A stretch of 64,000 bases of DNA from Atlanticothrix silvestris CENA357 (lineage in GTDB: Bacteria; Cyanobacteriota; Cyanobacteriia; Cyanobacteriales; Nostocaceae), in the NCBI RefSeq assembly GCF_016056295.1, contig NZ_JAECZB010000093.1, positions 37,844-101,843 of the forward strand. The letters run 5' to 3'. This document shows, piece after piece, positions 61,487 through 64,000 of the stretch; position 1 is the first letter of the stretch, and the number at the start of each line of letters is the position of its first letter. The notes beneath the pieces are model-generated. The model was given only the letters and a program-made list of their open reading frames with translations, was not told the origin of the DNA and ran no database searches. Both the position numbers and the translations under genes were made by a program.

Positions 61487-64000
61487 ATGATTGGTGCAAT
61501 GATTGGTGCATGGGTGGGAGAATTAGTAACAGTAGAAGTTTCTAAAGCGTTGCTGAGTGGTGTTACGAGCAGGCTTAACCCTAGTGATTTAGATAAGGCT
61601 ATTAAAACTGCAACTATAAAAGCTTGTAATCAGGAAAACCGATTATTTTCTTCTTGCCCACCAGACTTTATACCAAAATTTTTATGTAATTTTTTTAAAG
61701 AACAAGGATTGTCCGAGCTACAGAAGCCTTTAAAAGATGAAGGAAAGCCTGATTTAGATTATTTAGTTGAAGTGTTCAAAAAAGCAGCTTTAGCTGACTC
61801 AAAAATCAAAGAAATTAAAATTGACTATGTTTATTCATGGATGAAGGTTTTTGTTACAACTTATTTTCAAAATACAGATAATTGTATAAGGTTTCAGATT
61901 GCTAAAGAAAACTATTGTCAGCAGTTAGTAAATTGGTTTGATGATGTTAAATTTGCTGGGATTGCTGTACCAGGACAAGAAGTAGAAAAATCGGAGAAGC
62001 TAGTCAATATTTTTGTGTTACCAGAAGTGCAGGAGGATAACCACAAGGATATAAATAATTTTAACTCCAGCATCGAAACAGAGTTGTTATCATCCAATTT
62101 GAGTCAAAGTCAGCAACAATTACTTTGGGAACAAAGACAGCGTGCTTTACGCAACTCCTCTGGGAGAAAATTGTTAGCTTCCCAAATTTTAAGTCAAAGC
62201 AACTGCCAAAAGTTTGTGCTTTTAGGTGCGCCCGGTTCTGGAAAAACTACTTTACTGAGTTATTTTGTAGTGATGATAGCTCAGAAGCAAATTGAACAAC
62301 TGAATATAACAGCAGCAGCAGACTATTTACCTCTTGTAATTCCTATACGAGATTTTGCTAGGCAAGAAAATACTAGCGTTATTGAATATGTTAAGCAATT
62401 TGTTGAAAAAAATCTATGTGTTAAAACCTTACCTGTCGGTTTTTTTGAATATTGGTTAGAAGATGGACGCACTTTTATCTTTTTTGATGGTTTGGATGAA
62501 ATTGCTCAAGAAAATAAACGATATGAGGTAGTGCGGAAAATTGAGAATTTTTTAGGGCATTTTCCGAAAAATTGTGCAGTTATTACCTCTCGTTTTGCTG
62601 GCTATAAACCTGATTTTTTTAATACTCAAGAGTTTGCCCATTACGAACTTTTAGCTTTTGATGATGAGAAAATAGAAAAGTTTATTAACTGTTGGTATGA
62701 CAGCCGTATTCAGGATAAATCAGAAGCAGAACGACGTAAAACAACTTTACGAGAGGCATTAGATAAAAATGATCGTCTCAAATTACTAGCGCGTAACCCT
62801 TTGCTGTTGACTATTATTGCTCTGATTCATCGCTATCAAGCAGTTTTACCTAAAGGTCGTCACAAACTTTATGAGAAAGCCGTAGAAACTCTCTTAACTT
62901 CTTGGGATGCGAATAAAGAAATTAACGTCAACCATTTCTTACAAGATATTGATATTGAAGATTTGCTATTTTTAATGCAAAAAATAGCCTTTTGGATTCA
63001 TGGACAAGGTAGTACAGCAGATAAAGAAGGAGGAACACTAATTGCTTGTGAAGATTTGCTTGACCAATTAAAAAGAGAAATCAAATCTTTGAAAGAAATT
63101 GAGCTTTATAAAGCAGAAGAAAAAGCGAAACGTTTTTTAAGTTTGATTCAGGAACGTACTGGACTGCTTAATGAACAAGGCCAAGATTGCTATGCTTTTG
63201 TGCATAAAACCTTTCAAGAATATCTGTGTGCTAGAGAGATTAATTATCAAGCAGATGATCAAGACGATTTTGATATTATTTTACAGTATATTGATCGGCA
63301 TCTCCATGACCCTCATTGGCGGGAGGTTTTACTGTTATTGATTACTCAGCAAGCACCAAACAAAGCAGCTACAGCTATTAGAAGAGTCCTTAACAGAAAT
63401 AGTAAATATGAAAAATGGTTGCATCGTGACTTATTCTTTGCTGGGAATTGTCTTGCTGAAGATATCAAAAATTTAAAAAATGCAAAAAATTCTCCAGCTA
63501 AAGAAATTTTACAAGATTTACTAAATCTTGAAGTTAGCGATTCTTTGCAAGTGAGTTCTAGAGTTAAATCACAAGTATTCCAAATTTTGTGTAGCCTGAA
63601 CGAAACAGCTTTTCAAGCTCAAGCTTTGCAATTGCTAAAAGAGAAAAAGGCACAAATAGAAGAAGTAAGATTTCAAGAATATTGTGCTGCATTAGGAGAT
63701 AAAGAGGCGGCAGTTGATAGATTACTAGAACTCCTCAAAGACTCAGAATCTAATGTGCGGTCTAGTACCGCAGATGCGTTAGGTCAAATAGGTACAGAAG
63801 CAGCAATTCCTGGCTTACTAGAACTCATCAAAGACTCAGAATATGATGTGCGTGTTAGTGCCACGGTCGCTCTGATAACAATAGGTTCAGAAGCAGCAAT
63901 TCCTGGCTTACTGGCACTCATAAAAGATTTAGATGATGAAGTAAAGTTTTTTCCCCAATATGTGTTAGTTCAAATAGGTACAGAAAAAGCAATTCCTGGC
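61487..64000 (+). CDS. NACHT-domain NTPase with HEAT repeats (partial, runs off the right edge)
   Basis: At least 838 codons remain open to the end of the window. It opens MIGAMIGAWVGELVTVEVSK with a TGGAGA ribosome site. The NACHT domain starts near residue 245 with Walker A GAPGSGKTTLLSY and has Walker B IFFDGLDEIAQ near 330, then ITSRFAGYK and the helical block LARNPLLLTIIALIHR near 440. A further TFQEYLCARE box near 580 is typical of bacterial NACHT proteins. From about residue 738 HEAT-type repeats begin (DSESNVRSSTADALGQIGTE, then AIPGLLELIKDSEYDVR). Bacterial NACHT ATPases of this type can act as anti-phage sensors, with the repeats likely recognising the trigger. The N-terminal 200 residues may hold an effector I cannot name. 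Confidence 0.9.
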   Translation, partial: MIGAMIGAWVGELVTVEVSKALLSGVTSRLNPSDLDKAIKTATIKACNQENRLFSSCPPDFIPKFLCNFFKEQGLSELQKPLKDEGKPDLDYLVEVFKKAALADSKIKEIKIDYVYSWMKVFVTTYFQNTDNCIRFQIAKENYCQQLVNWFDDVKFAGIAVPGQEVEKSEKLVNIFVLPEVQEDNHKDINNFNSSIETELLSSNLSQSQQQLLWEQRQRALRNSSGRKLLASQILSQSNCQKFVLLGAPGSGKTTLLSYFVVMIAQKQIEQLNITAAADYLPLVIPIRDFARQENTSVIEYVKQFVEKNLCVKTLPVGFFEYWLEDGRTFIFFDGLDEIAQENKRYEVVRKIENFLGHFPKNCAVITSRFAGYKPDFFNTQEFAHYELLAFDDEKIEKFINCWYDSRIQDKSEAERRKTTLREALDKNDRLKLLARNPLLLTIIALIHRYQAVLPKGRHKLYEKAVETLLTSWDANKEINVNHFLQDIDIEDLLFLMQKIAFWIHGQGSTADKEGGTLIACEDLLDQLKREIKSLKEIELYKAEEKAKRFLSLIQERTGLLNEQGQDCYAFVHKTFQEYLCAREINYQADDQDDFDIILQYIDRHLHDPHWREVLLLLITQQAPNKAATAIRRVLNRNSKYEKWLHRDLFFAGNCLAEDIKNLKNAKNSPAKEILQDLLNLEVSDSLQVSSRVKSQVFQILCSLNETAFQAQALQLLKEKKAQIEEVRFQEYCAALGDKEAAVDRLLELLKDSESNVRSSTADALGQIGTEAAIPGLLELIKDSEYDVRVSATVALITIGSEAAIPGLLALIKDLDDEVKFFPQYVLVQIGTEKAIPG

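Overview
The window looks like chromosomal DNA of a filamentous, heterocyst-forming cyanobacterium (order Nostocales, Nostoc/Anabaena type). The evidence is frequent GCGATCGC-type (HIP1) octamers, short tandem heptamer repeats between genes, a trehalose operon in the order treZ-treY-treH, a serine/threonine kinase fused to WD40 repeats, pentapeptide-repeat and DUF4278 proteins, and low-GC intergenic DNA. No rRNA, tRNA or CRISPR array was seen. All readings were made by eye, without database searches.

Positions 1-18000 hold one long rightward cluster for an extracellular polysaccharide. It has eight GT-B (family 4 type) glycosyltransferases, a GT-A transferase, an exostosin-like (GT47) transferase, a GT2 transferase, a sugar-nucleotide epimerase of the CDP-paratose 2-epimerase type, an O-antigen ligase/polymerase-like membrane protein, an asparagine-synthase-type amidotransferase and a membrane-anchored SGNH hydrolase. 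A large secreted DUF4082 protein faces it convergently (18.1-20.7 kb). An overlapping YdcF/DUF218 - WcaF-type acetyltransferase pair (21.5-22.6 kb) probably belongs to the same surface-glycan theme. No Wza, Wzc or Wzx gene is inside the window.

Positions 22.7-34 kb are mixed: a LivM-LivG transporter pair, a lipoprotein, a decayed patch (truncated aldo/keto reductase, transposase remnant, frameshifted cupin), a PlsY-like/PEP-synthase fusion protein, a 46-residue single-helix protein, and a second SGNH hydrolase related to the one in the polysaccharide cluster. Two copies of a dispersed repeat lie in inverted orientation around the fusion-protein/SGNH segment. Positions 34-43 kb hold a pentapeptide-repeat protein, a small secreted protein and the leftward trehalose operon, with a 21-bp minisatellite in front of treY.

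Positions 43-56.7 kb carry small lipoprotein and membrane genes, a MntA/HepT-type pair whose HepT is shortened, a DUF4278 protein with a recent internal duplication, the kinase-WD40 protein, a secreted proline-rich protein, a class II aldolase-family protein, a small protein with a double-glycine leader-like N terminus, nagA and purE (divergent), and an ammonium transporter with a perfect NtcA-type palindrome far upstream. Positions 56.9-64 kb resemble a defence island: a type I restriction HsdR split by a one-base frameshift, a PIN-toxin/antitoxin pair, a possible Cas6 fragment, and a NACHT-HEAT NTPase that runs off the right edge.
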